A stretch of DNA of 64,000 nt from Pelobium manganitolerans (GCF_003609575.1 NZ_MBTA01000026.1:62001-126000), one strand, 5' to 3'; positions 16,925 through 26,395 are shown, counted from the first letter of the stretch. Notes: generated from the sequence alone by a model not told the origin. Made by a program: numbers and translations.

Positions 16925-17289
16925 TGAGTTCAGAAGAAAAAAAAGTTATAGACCTTTCATATTTACAAGAAGTGGCAAGTGACAATTCGGATTTTATGGT
17001 AGAAATGATTGATATATTTTTGGCGCAAACGCCAGAATATATGTCAACATTAGAAGAAGCGGTAAACACGCAAACCTGGGCAAAAATTGCCGAGATGGCG
17101 CATAAGATAAAACCAACTTTGGCTTTTATGGGTGCCCTAGAAGCCAAAGAATCAATGGCCAGCATTGAAGCGCGTGCCAGAGGCCAAGAAGACTACGAAG
17201 GGATTAAAAAAGATTTTGCCGTTTTAAAAGAGGATTTTCGGCAGATTTTTGCCGGCTTAGAACAAAAGAGAGCGGAGTTGTTAGGTTAA
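16924..17289 (+). CDS. Stand-alone Hpt (histidine phosphotransfer) domain protein
   Basis: The 121 residues make a single four-helix Hpt domain. The phospho-accepting His is in EMAHKIKPTLAFMGA (about residue 60) with the usual Lys two residues later and the small-residue pattern after it. Hpt proteins relay phosphate between a hybrid histidine kinase and a response regulator (family knowledge). No kinase or regulator is next to it; the candidates in the window (PAS kinase, PhoB-like regulator) are more than 24 kb away. It is coupled to folK by a one-base overlap. Confidence 0.85.
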   Translation: MSSEEKKVIDLSYLQEVASDNSDFMVEMIDIFLAQTPEYMSTLEEAVNTQTWAKIAEMAHKIKPTLAFMGALEAKESMASIEARARGQEDYEGIKKDFAVLKEDFRQIFAGLEQKRAELLG

Positions 17290-17302
17290 ATTAACCCGTT
17301 CT

Positions 17303-17974
17303 TTAAACTTGGTATTTGAAGTGTAAGGCAGAAAATACCAAGTAAGCTAACAGAATTAAGGGCACTGCAGCCACATTGAAAACCGCCAGCAAAACAATCG
17401 CGCTTATCAAAAACGTGAACTTGAATTTATTTGCCTGCCAACTGAGTTTGGAAAACTTCATGGAGAAAAATCGAATTTCGCTCACCAACAGGTAGGAAAG
17501 CAGGAAGCTTAAAATCACTAAAAAATAAGGATTGCTTACCCAAGCGAAATCATCTAACAAATAGGGCAGAGACACCACAAAAAACGTATTCATGGGTGTG
17601 TTTAGCCCGATGAAATCTTCTGTCTGACGTGTATCAATATTGAACTTTGCGAGACGTAGGGCCGAAAAAACGGTGATTATGAAACCAATGTAAGGCCAAT
17701 ATCCCGGCAAGGAAAGCGATAACAGCTTAAACAGCACGATGCCAGGAACAAAACCAAAGCTGATCACATCCGCTAAAGAATCCAGTTCTCTGCCGATATC
17801 AGATTTTACGTGAAGCAAACGTGCAGCAAAACCATCAAAAAAATCAAATACACCAGAAACTAATGTAAAAAAGGCGACCGTTTTCAGGTCGCCGTTAAAT
17901 GCATACACACCAGCCATACAGCCAAAAAACAAATTGGCGCAGGTTAATGCGTTTGGGATGTGTTTTTTAATCAT
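17303..17974 (-). CDS. pssA: CDP-diacylglycerol--serine O-phosphatidyltransferase
   Basis: The CDP-alcohol phosphatidyltransferase signature DG-x2-AR-x8-G-x3-D-x3-D is fully present (DGFAARLLHVKSDIGRELDSLAD, about residues 47-69). The 223-residue length, eight or so membrane helices and the N-terminal KKHIPNALTCANLFFGCMAG fit the type II PssA of Gram-positive bacteria and Bacteroidota. The enzyme makes phosphatidylserine, the precursor of phosphatidylethanolamine, in the inner membrane. It lies 84 bp downstream of rho on the same strand, separated by a repeat hairpin. Confidence 0.92.
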   Translation of the reverse strand: MIKKHIPNALTCANLFFGCMAGVYAFNGDLKTVAFFTLVSGVFDFFDGFAARLLHVKSDIGRELDSLADVISFGFVPGIVLFKLLSLSLPGYWPYIGFIITVFSALRLAKFNIDTRQTEDFIGLNTPMNTFFVVSLPYLLDDFAWVSNPYFLVILSFLLSYLLVSEIRFFSMKFSKLSWQANKFKFTFLISAIVLLAVFNVAAVPLILLAYLVFSALHFKYQV

Positions 17975-17981
17975 TTGTAGG

Positions 17982-18047
17982 AAGGTTTTAGGTTTAAGGT
18001 TTTAGGTTTAAGACTTTAACAATCTTACACCTAAAACCTTCTTCCTT
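17982..18047. repeat. Purine/pyrimidine word-repeat element A
   Basis: AAGGTTTTAGGTTT occurs twice in tandem with a 14-bp period (from 17982 and 17996) and the inverse ACCTAAAACCTT is at 18029-18040, so the unit can fold into a hairpin with a 12-bp perfect stem. It lies between rho and pssA. It has the same purine-arm then pyrimidine-arm design as the elements at 28.3, 31.3, 32.7, 46.9 and 54.4 kb. Confidence 0.75.
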
Positions 18048-18058
18048 AGGCCTTTTTC

Positions 18059-19612
18059 TTAGCTGTTCATCGAAACTAAAAACTCTTCGTTTGATTTTGT
18101 TCCGCGAACCTGTGTCAACAAAAATTCCATTGCTTCTTGCGAGTTCATATCTGCCAAGTGGTTTCTCAAAATCCAGATTCTTTGTAAAGTTTCCTTGTCT
18201 AACAACAAATCGTCTCTTCTGGTGCTTGATGCCGTAAGGTCAATGGCAGGGAAAATACGTTTGTTAGAAAGTTTTCTATCCAACTGCAGCTCCATATTAC
18301 CGGTACCTTTAAACTCTTCAAAGATCACCTCGTCCATCTTAGAACCCGTGTCTGTTAATGCAGTTGCTAAAATGGTTAATGAACCGCCATCTTCAATGTT
18401 ACGCGCGGCACCAAAAAATCTCTTCGGTTTGTGTAAAGCATTCGCATCCACACCGCCCGATAAAATTTTACCCGAAGCCGGAGCAACGGTGTTGTAAGCA
18501 CGTGCTAAACGTGTGATAGAATCCAACAAAATCACCACATCATGCCCGCACTCTACCATTCTTTTAGCTTTTTCCAAAACAATGTTGGCAATTTTCACGT
18601 GACGGTCCGCAGGCTCGTCAAAGGTTGATGAAACTACCTCAGCTCTAACGCTGCGCGCCATGTCAGTTACCTCTTCCGGGCGCTCATCAATCAATAAAAT
18701 AATTAAATAAACCTCTGGGTGGTTGGCCGCAATGGCGTTAGCAACTTCCTTTAATAAATTGGTTTTACCGGTTTTTGGCTGCGCTACAATTAAACCGCGC
18801 TGGCCTTTTCCTATCGGTGTAAACAAATCCATGATGCGTGTGCTATGGTCGCTCGGCTTCATAAATAAATTCAAACGTTCCGTAGGGAAAAGCGGCGTTA
18901 AATAGTCAAAAGGCACACGGTCGCGCACTTCCATTGGCACACGGCCGTTAATAGACTCAACACGCACCAGTGGGAAGTATTTTTCGCCTTCTTTTGGCGG
19001 TCTAATGCTGCCACGTACGGTATCGCCGGTTTTTAATCCAAATAATTTTATCTGCGATTGAGACACGTAGATATCATCTGGCGAAGTAAGGTAATTATAA
19101 TCAGAAGAACGCAAAAAGCCGTAACCATCTGGCATAATCTCCAAAACGCCTTCGTTGATAATTACGTTATCAAAGTCAAAAGCAGGCTCTTGCGAGCGCT
19201 GTTTCGAATTTTTATCTGGCCTAATTTGCTTAGGTTCTGTTTTGCCTTCGGCACCGTCAGTTTTATCTTCTTGGTCGCTTTTTTCGGCAACAGCTTTTCT
19301 GCTGCTTGGTTTGGCTTGCTCGCTGTCCGGCGCATCAAACAAAGAAGTTTCTTGCTTTGGCAACGGACTTATCTTTTCTTCCGCTACTGTAGTTTTTACA
19401 GTTCTTGCTCTCTTTTTAGGCTTCTCGGCCACTTCCGCTTCATCGGCAACTGCGCCCGAGTTTCTGGCAGCCTCAATCAAATCATGTTGTTCTTTGATTT
19501 TCGCTATCAGCTCGGCTTTACGCAAAGCATCCGTGTTTTCTACACCAAAACTTTTTGCCATCTCACGAAGCTCAGAAACAAGCTTGTCGTTCAATTCGTT
19601 TGTATTAAACAT
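18059..19612 (-). CDS. rho: Transcription termination factor Rho
   Basis: The N-terminal Rho_N helices are at 1-50, followed by a long Lys/Glu/Ala-rich insert at about 55-145 that is typical of Bacteroidota Rho, then the cold-shock-like RNA-binding domain ([24 protein letters not shown]) and the RecA-type motor with Walker A AQPKTGKT at 277-284 and the Q-loop/R-loop regions. The hexamer translocates along nascent RNA and ends transcription. The 517-residue length is typical for the phylum. It has a 200-bp leader upstream in which I see no clear promoter. Confidence 0.97.
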   Translation of the reverse strand: MFNTNELNDKLVSELREMAKSFGVENTDALRKAELIAKIKEQHDLIEAARNSGAVADEAEVAEKPKKRARTVKTTVAEEKISPLPKQETSLFDAPDSEQAKPSSRKAVAEKSDQEDKTDGAEGKTEPKQIRPDKNSKQRSQEPAFDFDNVIINEGVLEIMPDGYGFLRSSDYNYLTSPDDIYVSQSQIKLFGLKTGDTVRGSIRPPKEGEKYFPLVRVESINGRVPMEVRDRVPFDYLTPLFPTERLNLFMKPSDHSTRIMDLFTPIGKGQRGLIVAQPKTGKTNLLKEVANAIAANHPEVYLIILLIDERPEEVTDMARSVRAEVVSSTFDEPADRHVKIANIVLEKAKRMVECGHDVVILLDSITRLARAYNTVAPASGKILSGGVDANALHKPKRFFGAARNIEDGGSLTILATALTDTGSKMDEVIFEEFKGTGNMELQLDRKLSNKRIFPAIDLTASSTRRDDLLLDKETLQRIWILRNHLADMNSQEAMEFLLTQVRGTKSNEEFLVSMNS

Positions 19613-19824
19613 TAATTATGTATTGTCAAGGGATTAATTTTGTGATTATCCTAAAGATTAAGCAATGTTACATCTAAATCTAGCGTGATATTTCTTAGTC
19701 CTTAGAAAAAGGATAGAATGAGATTATGCTGCAATAATATTGATTAATTTTTAAATGCTAAAATTTTCTAAAAATTTTTTTCAGCACTTTTTAATTGGCA
19801 ACTTTGCCTGCAAACACGCTTAAG

Positions 19825-20652
19825 ATGACCCGTCAGGAACTGATAGCCCAAATCAAGAAGAAAAAATCTTTTTTAACCGTTGGTTTGGATACCGATATAA
19901 AAAAAATACCGCAGCATTTATTAACGTTTGATGATCCGGTTTTTGAGTTTAACAAACAGATTATTGATGCTACAAAAGATTTGTGCGTTTCTTATAAAAT
20001 AAACACCGCTTTTTATGAGTGCCGAGGTTTAGCAGGCTGGCAATCATTAGTTAAAACAGCGAATTATTTGCCTAAAGATATTTTTAGCATTGCCGATGCA
20101 AAGCGAGGCGACATTGGCAACACCTCTGCCATGTACGCAGATGCTTTTTTTAGCCAGGCCGATTCGGGGATGAGCTTTGATTCCGTTACCGTTGCGCCTT
20201 ACATGGGTAAAGATTCTGTTTCACCGTTTTTGAAGTTCCAGAACAAATGGGTGATTTTATTGGCGTTAACCTCTAATGAAGGTGCAAAAGACTTTCAGTT
20301 TTTAAAAAACGAAGAGAGTTTGTTATTTGAAAGTGTATTGCAAAAATCGCAAGAATGGGCTAGCAATGAGCAGATGATGTACGTTGTAGGGGCAACCCGT
20401 GGCGATGCTTTTTTACAGATTAGAAAACATGCGCCCAACCATTTTTTACTGGTGCCCGGCGTGGGCGCGCAAGGCGGTTCTTTGGGCGACGTTTGCCAGT
20501 ACGGTATAACTAAAGACTGTGGTTTGCTGGTAAACTCGTCGCGCGCTATTATATATGCTTCATCCGGCGAAGATTTTGCGCAAGCGGCACGTGCCGAAGC
20601 ACAAAAAGTTCAACAACAGATGGCCAAAGAACTTGAAAAAATAGGTTTTTAG
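19825..20652 (+). CDS. pyrF: Orotidine 5'-phosphate decarboxylase (long type)
   Basis: I start at the ATG at 19825 ([24 protein letters not shown]); a TTG 30 bp upstream is in frame but gives a poor extension. The catalytic block [20 protein letters not shown] holds the Asp-Lys-Asp arrangement of the active site, and [10 protein letters not shown] lies near the C-terminus. The enzyme converts OMP to UMP, the last step of pyrimidine synthesis. At 275 residues it is of the longer, type 2 group, as in Mycobacterium and Bacteroidota. It is followed by a DUF2851 gene 59 bp downstream. Confidence 0.95.
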   Translation: MTRQELIAQIKKKKSFLTVGLDTDIKKIPQHLLTFDDPVFEFNKQIIDATKDLCVSYKINTAFYECRGLAGWQSLVKTANYLPKDIFSIADAKRGDIGNTSAMYADAFFSQADSGMSFDSVTVAPYMGKDSVSPFLKFQNKWVILLALTSNEGAKDFQFLKNEESLLFESVLQKSQEWASNEQMMYVVGATRGDAFLQIRKHAPNHFLLVPGVGAQGGSLGDVCQYGITKDCGLLVNSSRAIIYASSGEDFAQAARAEAQKVQQQMAKELEKIGF

Positions 20653-20711
20653 CTACGGCTGATATACAATTACTTAGCGCTTTTTTGTAGAAATAATTGC
20701 TACATTTAGCA

Positions 20712-21998
20712 ATGCCATCTTCAGAAGCTATTCTTCATCATATCTGGAAATACAAGCTTTTTAATGCGCTTGCTTTGCATACTACGGATGGAGAACCTGT
20801 GCAGTTGCTAAATGCTGGCCGGCATAATTTAGATGCAGGTCCCGATTTTTTTAATGCTAAACTTAAAATTGGCGATACCGTTTGGGCAGGCAATGTAGAA
20901 ATACATATCAAATCTTCCGATTGGCTTAAGCATAAACACCAGCGCGATGCGGCCTACAATAATGTAGTTTTACATGTAGTTTGGGAACACGATGCACCTA
21001 TCCACCGTATAGACGGCACATTGCTTCCGGTGCTTGATCTTTCTGAATTTACCAATACCACTTTGTTGGATAAATACGAGCAATTGCGCGGAAACAATTA
21101 TTGGGTTGCCTGCGAAAACCATTTGCCAAGCGTAAGCGATGTTAAAAAAGCTTTGGTTTTGGATAGGATGCTTGCCGAGCGTTTAGAAGATAAATCACTG
21201 GCATTGAAAGAGATTTATTCTTTTAGCGCACAAAGTTGGGAAGATACCTTTTACATTGCGCTGGCAAAAAGCTTCGGCTTTAAAGTGAATGCTTTGCCTT
21301 TTGAACTGCTGGCCAAAAACTTGCCGCAACGCATCTTAGCCAAACATAAAGACCAAGCTTTGCAGGTAGAAGCTTTAATTTTTGGCGTGGCGGGCTTGTT
21401 AAATCAGAATTTTACCGATGCCTACCCGAAACTTTTACAGCAGGAATTCCGTTTTTTGCGCGCCAAGTACAATTTGCCCGAGTTGGAGGCCAGCATTTGG
21501 AAATTTTCTAAAACCCGGCCCGATAATTTCCCCACCATCCGTTTAGCACAGTTTGCGGCTTTGGTACTGCAATCGCAACATTTGTTTTCGCAAATGATTG
21601 GTTTAAAAACTAAAAAAGAGTTTGCTTCTTTATTTGCCAGGCTACCGGTAAACAGCTACTGGAATAAGCATTACAGATTTGATAAAGAAGCCGAAGAAAA
21701 GCCGAGCGCTATCGGCTTTGGTAGCGTAGACAATCTTTTGATCAATGCCATAGCACCGCTTTTATTCTTTTACGGCAAAAGCACCGGACAAAAAAAATAT
21801 ACGGAAGTTGCGGGCGATTTGCTGTTGGCGATTAAGCCCGAGGACAATCAAATTGTGCGTGGTTTTAAGGCCCGAGGCTTTGGCGCTGCACACGCATTTG
21901 ATACGCAAGCGCTTATTCATCTCAAAAAAAACTATTGCGATTTAAAAAAATGCTTAAATTGTGGCGTCGGTTTAGAAATTATAAAGCAAAATGATTGA
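20712..21998 (+). CDS. DUF2851 family protein
   Basis: I take the ATG at 20712 (MPSSEAILHHIWKYKLFNA) rather than a TTG at 20697. The 428-residue protein has the conserved block LDAGPDFFNAKLKIGDTVWAGNVEIHIKSSDW near residue 45, which is diagnostic of this family found in Bacteroidota, and a C-terminal CX2C...C stretch (Asp-Leu-Lys-Lys-Cys-Leu-Asn-Cys) resembling a metal-binding end. The family has no experimentally known function that I can name. No signal peptide is visible. It ends 8 bp inside the PspC gene. Confidence 0.85.
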   Translation: MPSSEAILHHIWKYKLFNALALHTTDGEPVQLLNAGRHNLDAGPDFFNAKLKIGDTVWAGNVEIHIKSSDWLKHKHQRDAAYNNVVLHVVWEHDAPIHRIDGTLLPVLDLSEFTNTTLLDKYEQLRGNNYWVACENHLPSVSDVKKALVLDRMLAERLEDKSLALKEIYSFSAQSWEDTFYIALAKSFGFKVNALPFELLAKNLPQRILAKHKDQALQVEALIFGVAGLLNQNFTDAYPKLLQQEFRFLRAKYNLPELEASIWKFSKTRPDNFPTIRLAQFAALVLQSQHLFSQMIGLKTKKEFASLFARLPVNSYWNKHYRFDKEAEEKPSAIGFGSVDNLLINAIAPLLFFYGKSTGQKKYTEVAGDLLLAIKPEDNQIVRGFKARGFGAAHAFDTQALIHLKKNYCDLKKCLNCGVGLEIIKQND

Positions 21999-22212
21999 TA
22001 AAGTATTGCTGTTTTTTGAACGTTACTCCTTTGGGGTTTGCACTTATTTAGGCGAAAAATTCCAGATTTCCCAAGCTAAAATCAGGCTGTTCTTTATTTA
22101 TACTTCTTTTTTGGCCGCCGGTTTTCCTTTGGTGTTTTATTTTTTTGCTGCGGTGGTGCTGGATATCCGCCACTTCATCAAGCGTAAAAGGATACAGTTT
22201 TGGGATATTTAG
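21991..22212 (+). CDS. PspC-domain small membrane protein
   Basis: A 73-residue protein with a PspC-like layout: an amphipathic N-terminus (FFERYSFGVCTYLGEKFQI), two membrane stretches and a basic end. PspC proteins take part in envelope-stress responses, but isolated copies like this are of unknown role. It overlaps the DUF2851 gene by 8 bases, and its stop overlaps the 3' end of the START-like gene on the other strand by four bases. Confidence 0.75.
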   Translation: MIDKVLLFFERYSFGVCTYLGEKFQISQAKIRLFFIYTSFLAAGFPLVFYFFAAVVLDIRHFIKRKRIQFWDI

Positions 22213-22595
22213 TCTTCTTCCTCAAAAAACTCGCGTAGCTCGCCAAAATAATTATCGTCCCAGCCTTCTACAAACTCATCGTACACCTCATCAGGGATAT
22301 TGCTATGGCGTAGCTCCACAGAACAGCCGCTTTTATGCTCGTGCAGTTTAATAGTTACCACAGAATCTTCTTCTTGCCCGTCAAAATACCACTGTTGCAC
22401 TATTTTTTTTCCGTACTCAAATTCTAAGTTTTTCCCTACAATATCCCCGTCAAACAAAGAAAATTCTGTACCCACTTCTTCACTCATCTCTGCCTCGGCA
22501 CCGGTCCATAGTTTAATGCTCTGCGGAATGGTTAGTGCCAAATAAACGTCTTCTGGGCTGGCGGGTAAGGTGTAATATTTTTTGTAATCTTTCAT
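22209..22595 (-). CDS. START-like (AHSA1/SRPBCC) domain protein
   Basis: I choose the ATG at 22595 (MKDYKKYYTLPASPEDVYLALT) over the ATG at 22613. The sequence has the SRPBCC pattern of a ligand-binding helix-grip fold: an opening strand, the LALTIPQSIKLWTG helix and a C-terminal long helix (DEVYDEFVEGWDDNYFGELREFFEEED). Proteins of this group bind lipids or other hydrophobic ligands, or act as stress co-chaperones; the ligand here is unknown. The 128 residues contain one domain only. It is strongly acidic at the C-terminus. Confidence 0.75.
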   Translation of the reverse strand: MKDYKKYYTLPASPEDVYLALTIPQSIKLWTGAEAEMSEEVGTEFSLFDGDIVGKNLEFEYGKKIVQQWYFDGQEEDSVVTIKLHEHKSGCSVELRHSNIPDEVYDEFVEGWDDNYFGELREFFEEED

Positions 22596-22698
22596 GTTGG
22601 AGCAAAAATTCAAAGGTAAAAAGTTAAATTAAAAAGGCAGATAAGATAAAATCAAAAGCTAAAATTAAAAAAGCCAAGCCAACTCAGATTCATAAAAA

Positions 22699-22727
22699 AA
22701 AACCGACCCTTTAACTGAGCCGGTTTT
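22699..22727 (-). terminator. Hairpin after the DUF3185-like gene
   Basis: AAAACCG (22699-22705) and CGGTTTT (22721-22727) form a 7-bp stem 17 bp after the stop codon, with T-rich sequence on the exit side of the minus strand. It is shorter than the other terminators in the window. Confidence 0.55.
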
Positions 22728-22743
22728 AAATGTTCCTCGGATA

Positions 22744-22956
22744 TTAACTTTTTTTAGCCGTAACCAGCACCACAACGCCGGCTACCAAAATAATTCCCCC
22801 GGCGTAAGGCGGCCAGTTTACGGTTTCTTTTTTATCTGCCGATATTTGTATAGGGCCGGCGTCTACCACTTTTTCTTTCTTGGTATAAGAGAAACCACCC
22901 CAAATTAGCATTGCAATTCCTACAACTACTAATATTATTCCTATTGTCCTGTTCAT
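22744..22956 (-). CDS. Two-helix membrane protein, DUF3185-like
   Basis: The 70 residues start with a membrane helix (MNRTIGIILVVVGIAMLIWGGFSY), followed by a polar loop (KKEKVVDAGPIQISADKKETVNW) and a second helix (PPYAGGIILVAGVVVLVTA). The pattern fits the DUF3185 group of small inner-membrane proteins that has no known function. It is monocistronic with a hairpin terminator. Confidence 0.65.
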   Translation of the reverse strand: MNRTIGIILVVVGIAMLIWGGFSYTKKEKVVDAGPIQISADKKETVNWPPYAGGIILVAGVVVLVTAKKS

Positions 22957-23078
22957 GATAAATGGTTTTTTTAGTGTACATAAACATTTGCAAACTTTGA
23001 ACCAATTATTTTTTAAGCTTTAGGCGCGGTAGCTTTTATTAAATTTTGATTTAAAAAGCTTAAACATCATCTTTGAAG

Positions 23079-23459
23079 ATGGGCAAAACCTTTACGAGCG
23101 TAGGTATAACCGATGCGCTTTTTAATGCGCCAATAGGCTGGTTTCCAGAAGAACGCATTCTTAAAAATGATTTGTTGGTGAGCGTTTACGCTACTTATAT
23201 CTTGAGCGAAAAATTAAACGGTGACGAGCTGAACGCAACTATCGACTATATGCAACTGCATCAAATCTGCGAAAAGGTGTTAAAAAAAGAAGCTAAACTT
23301 TTAGAAACTGCGGCGCAAGAAATCATGGACCGTGCTTTGAAACTCTTTCCGCAAGTGCAAAGCCTTCAGGTTACCATAAAAAAACTTAATCCGCCCGTTA
23401 AAGCGCAAATAAAACATTCTTTTGTGCAATTGAATTTTGAAAATAGTGATGAAATTTAA
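23079..23459 (+). CDS. folB: Dihydroneopterin aldolase
   Basis: The ATG at 23079 gives a 126-residue protein with the FolB fold: an opening strand, IGWFPEERILKNDLLVSVYATY near residue 20 (the YHGxxxxER-like block with the glutamate and arginine that orient the pterin), a long helix and a closing strand ending in KKLNPPVKAQIKHSFVQL. The enzyme turns dihydroneopterin into 6-hydroxymethyl-dihydropterin, the substrate of FolK. Divergence from the typical Y-H-G motif (here I-G-W) is a point to note. Its end overlaps the GlcD-like oxidase by 11 bases. Confidence 0.8.
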   Translation: MGKTFTSVGITDALFNAPIGWFPEERILKNDLLVSVYATYILSEKLNGDELNATIDYMQLHQICEKVLKKEAKLLETAAQEIMDRALKLFPQVQSLQVTIKKLNPPVKAQIKHSFVQLNFENSDEI

Positions 23460-24846
23460 CGCCATCAACCAAAAACACATTAATAAACTAAAGCAGCTTT
23501 GCGGTGAAAACAACGTGTTTACCGACCAAGAGAGCGTGTATAAGTATAGCAAAGACGAAACGGAAGATTTAAGTTTTTTTCCGGATTTGGTGATTAAACC
23601 GAAGAACGTAAGAGAGGTTTCGGCGGTGATGAAATATTGTAATGAACATCTGATTCCTGTTACGCCACGTGGCGGCGGAACCGGTTTAAGCGGCGGAGCT
23701 TTGCCTGTTTATGGCGGTGTGGTGCTAAGTACCGAGCGTTTAAACAGTATCATAGAGATTGACGAGCGTAACCTGCAAGCAACGGTGGAACCGGGCGTAA
23801 TTACCGAAGTTTTTATGGATGCCGTTTCAGAAAAAGGTCTGCTTTATCCCGTAGATCCGTCAAGCAAGGGTTCTTGTTTCATCGGAGGCAATATGGCGCA
23901 TGGATCGGGCGGTCCGCGCGTGGTCAAGTACGGAACTATCAGAGAATATGTGCTAAATTTTGAGGTGGTTTTGCCTAACGGCGATATCATCTGGACAGGT
24001 GCCAATACCTTAAAATATGCATCGGGTTATAACCTAACGCAATTACTGATAGGTTCCGAAGGGACTTTGGCTATCATCACCAAAATAGTACTAAAGTTAA
24101 TTCCTAGGCCACAGCATAATATTTTGCTGATGTGCGCTTTTCCAACAAACGAAGATGCGTGTGCAGCTGTTTCGGCCATTTTCAGAGCTGGCGTAACGCC
24201 CTCTGCGCTAGAGTTTATGGAGCGTCGTGGACTAGAGTGGGTGATTGAATATGATAAGCTCAATTTTTCTGTACATGTAGATGCGCAAGCTTATTTATTG
24301 GTTGAAGTGGACGGCAATGATATGGATATGCTTTTTGCGGATTGTGAAGTCATAAATGGGGTGGTAGAAAAACACCGTTGCATCGAAGTGCTTTTTGCAG
24401 ATTCCTCTATCCAAAAAGAAGAATTTTGGAAACTGCGGCGCGTATTGCCGGTATCGGTAAAATCAAATTCTATTTACAAAGAAGAAGACACAGTGGTGCC
24501 ACGCGCAAACCTGCCACAGCTGGTAAAAGGAATCAAAGAGATAGGAAAAGCTTACGGTTTTGAGTCGGTTTGCTACGGCCATGCCGGCGATGGAAACCTG
24601 CATATAAATATCATTAAAGCAAGCATGACGGATGAAGACTGGAAAAACCGACTTAAAGACGGCATTAAGGAAATATTTGAGCTTACAGTAAAACTCGGTG
24701 GCACCATCTCTGGCGAACACGGGATTGGCCTGGTACAAAAAGATTTTATGCCTATCAAATACAGCGAAATCCATTTAAACCTGATGCGTGGCATCAAACA
24801 GGTTTTTGATCCTAACGGCATATTGAACCCCGGGAAGATTTTTTAA
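23449..24846 (+). CDS. FAD-linked oxidase, GlcD / D-lactate dehydrogenase type
   Basis: I use the ATG at 23449, inside the end of folB; a TTG at 23437 is also in frame. The FAD-binding-4 domain is marked by PVTPRGGGTGLSGGALP near residue 75, and the C-terminal FAD-oxidase cap by VCYGHAGDGNLHINII and SGEHGIG. The protein of 465 residues is of the GlcD/Dld group that oxidises 2-hydroxyacids such as D-lactate, glycolate or 2-hydroxyglutarate; the substrate cannot be read from sequence. No GlcE or GlcF subunits are next to it, so it probably acts alone. Confidence 0.88.
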   Translation: MKFNAINQKHINKLKQLCGENNVFTDQESVYKYSKDETEDLSFFPDLVIKPKNVREVSAVMKYCNEHLIPVTPRGGGTGLSGGALPVYGGVVLSTERLNSIIEIDERNLQATVEPGVITEVFMDAVSEKGLLYPVDPSSKGSCFIGGNMAHGSGGPRVVKYGTIREYVLNFEVVLPNGDIIWTGANTLKYASGYNLTQLLIGSEGTLAIITKIVLKLIPRPQHNILLMCAFPTNEDACAAVSAIFRAGVTPSALEFMERRGLEWVIEYDKLNFSVHVDAQAYLLVEVDGNDMDMLFADCEVINGVVEKHRCIEVLFADSSIQKEEFWKLRRVLPVSVKSNSIYKEEDTVVPRANLPQLVKGIKEIGKAYGFESVCYGHAGDGNLHINIIKASMTDEDWKNRLKDGIKEIFELTVKLGGTISGEHGIGLVQKDFMPIKYSEIHLNLMRGIKQVFDPNGILNPGKIF

Positions 24847-24912
24847 GGTAAATATAGAAGAGGTTTAAATTTTAAGGAATAATTGGGGCTAGACAGATTA
24901 CCCGCCGCTTAT

Positions 24913-24962
24913 GATTCACCACTGACCACTGACCATTGACCATTGACCATTGACCATTCACT
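24913..24962. repeat. Word-repeat element B (TGACCAT tandem)
   Basis: About five imperfect copies of TGACCAT/TGACCAC run in tandem with a 7-bp period, ending in CATTCACTA. It follows the GlcD-like oxidase gene. The words ATTCACCA and CCATTCAC are also found in element C (28.4 kb), so this looks like a pyrimidine/C-A arm without its purine partner. Confidence 0.7.
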
Positions 24963-25015
24963 AATTTTAAAAACCATTACTAATATTATTAGCTAATTTC
25001 TTATTTTTGCATTTA

Positions 25016-26395
25016 ATGGAGCGCCTTTTTGCAATTGTAGATATCGAAACTACGGGTAGTCATGCGAATGCCCACGGTATTACAGAAATTGCAATTTGTA
25101 TCCACAACGGGCAATCAATTGTGGATCAGTTTGAAACGCTCATTAATCCACAGCAAGAAATACCAACATTTATCCAAAGCTTAACCGGCATCAGTAATGA
25201 TGATGTGAAAAACGCGCCAACTTTTGAAACGGTGGCACCGCAGATTTTTGCCATGCTTGAGGATAAAATATTTGTAGCACACAATGTAAATTTCGATTAC
25301 TCTTTCATCAATCACCACCTTAAGCGCGAGGGCTTCACCTTAAACACTAAAAAGCTTTGCACGGTGCGTTTGGCCAGGAAAATACTGCCCGGTTTGCCGT
25401 CGTACAGTTTGGGCAAACTTTGCCGCAGCTTAAACATCCGCATAGAAAACAGGCACAGGGCAGGGGGCGATGCTTTTGCCACCGCCACACTTTTTAAAAT
25501 GATGGTTGATGCGGATGAGCATAACTTTATTGAAGAAGCTTTAAATGCCCGCAGTAAAGAAGAAGCTTTGCCACCATACGTATCTAGGTTGCAGTTAGAG
25601 CAAATTCCGAGGCAGCCGGGTGTATATTATTTCCGCGATAAAAAAGATAAAATTATTTATGTAGGAAAGGCTAAAAATTTATACAAACGCGTTTTAAGCC
25701 ATTTTTTAAACAACGATACCCACAAAAACAAGCAAGATTTTTTGCGCGAGATCCGGAAAATTTCGCACCAAGTGTGCGGTACCGAATTGCAGGCTTTAAT
25801 TTTAGAAAATATAGAAATTAAAAGGTTGTGGCCCGAAAAAAACAGGGCGGCTAAACATCCCGAAAAGCGCTTTGCTTTGTATAAATACGAAGATCAGAAC
25901 GGTTATTTACGCTTAGCCATCGGCAAAAAGCAAAAATATATGCAGGCAGTGCTCTCTTTTGCGTCTATTGCCGAGGCACAAAGGTTAATGCGCCAATGGT
26001 GTGCCGATTATGAGCTTTGCAATGTGTTGTGCGACTTGCAGAAAAGCAACATGGCCTGCATTGCCCTAGAAGAAAACAAGTGTAAAGGCGCGTGTTTACA
26101 GAAAGAAAGTGCACAAGATTATAACGCTAGGGTAAAGGCTTTTATAAATGAAGCAGCCAAAGCGATGCCTAGTTATATGATTGTTGACGAAGGGCGCAAC
26201 AGATTGGAAAAAAGCTGTATTGTGGTAGACAAGGGCGTTTTTTGCGGTATGGGTTATATCAGGGAAAACGAGCTGCCTACTGGTGTAGAAGAGGCGAAAT
26301 CTTTGGTTACGGCATATCCATCATATCTTTTTATCGAAAAAATATTATCCGATTTTGTGCTTGCCCATCCGCAAAAGCAAATCATCCTTAATTAA
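25016..26395 (+). CDS. Exonuclease (DnaQ-type) fused to a GIY-YIG domain
   Basis: I choose the ATG at 25016 (MERLFAIVDIETTGS). Residues about 5-170 are a DEDDh exonuclease: AIVDIETTG, VAHNVNFDYSF and the HRAGGDAFATATL block with the active-site His. A GIY-YIG nuclease core is at about 195-275 (QPGVYYFRDKKDKIIYVGKAKNLYKRVLSHF), as in UvrC and Cho, and the C-terminal part carries several cysteines. Such proteins are known in Bacteroidota and Actinobacteria and probably act in DNA repair, but no specific role is proven. A TATTTTTG motif sits just before the start codon. It is monocistronic. Confidence 0.88.
   Translation: MERLFAIVDIETTGSHANAHGITEIAICIHNGQSIVDQFETLINPQQEIPTFIQSLTGISNDDVKNAPTFETVAPQIFAMLEDKIFVAHNVNFDYSFINHHLKREGFTLNTKKLCTVRLARKILPGLPSYSLGKLCRSLNIRIENRHRAGGDAFATATLFKMMVDADEHNFIEEALNARSKEEALPPYVSRLQLEQIPRQPGVYYFRDKKDKIIYVGKAKNLYKRVLSHFLNNDTHKNKQDFLREIRKISHQVCGTELQALILENIEIKRLWPEKNRAAKHPEKRFALYKYEDQNGYLRLAIGKKQKYMQAVLSFASIAEAQRLMRQWCADYELCNVLCDLQKSNMACIALEENKCKGACLQKESAQDYNARVKAFINEAAKAMPSYMIVDEGRNRLEKSCIVVDKGVFCGMGYIRENELPTGVEEAKSLVTAYPSYLFIEKILSDFVLAHPQKQIILN

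Noticed and set aside
19058-19615. 185-residue open frame on the plus strand opposite rho
   Set aside because: It lies fully inside rho, which is certain, and its sequence is rich in Cys, Phe and Arg in a non-protein pattern; there is no start context.
24913-24962. Tandem TGACCAT units as a possible CRISPR remnant
   Set aside because: The unit is only 7 bp, without spacers and without cas genes. The words are shared with other word-repeat elements.
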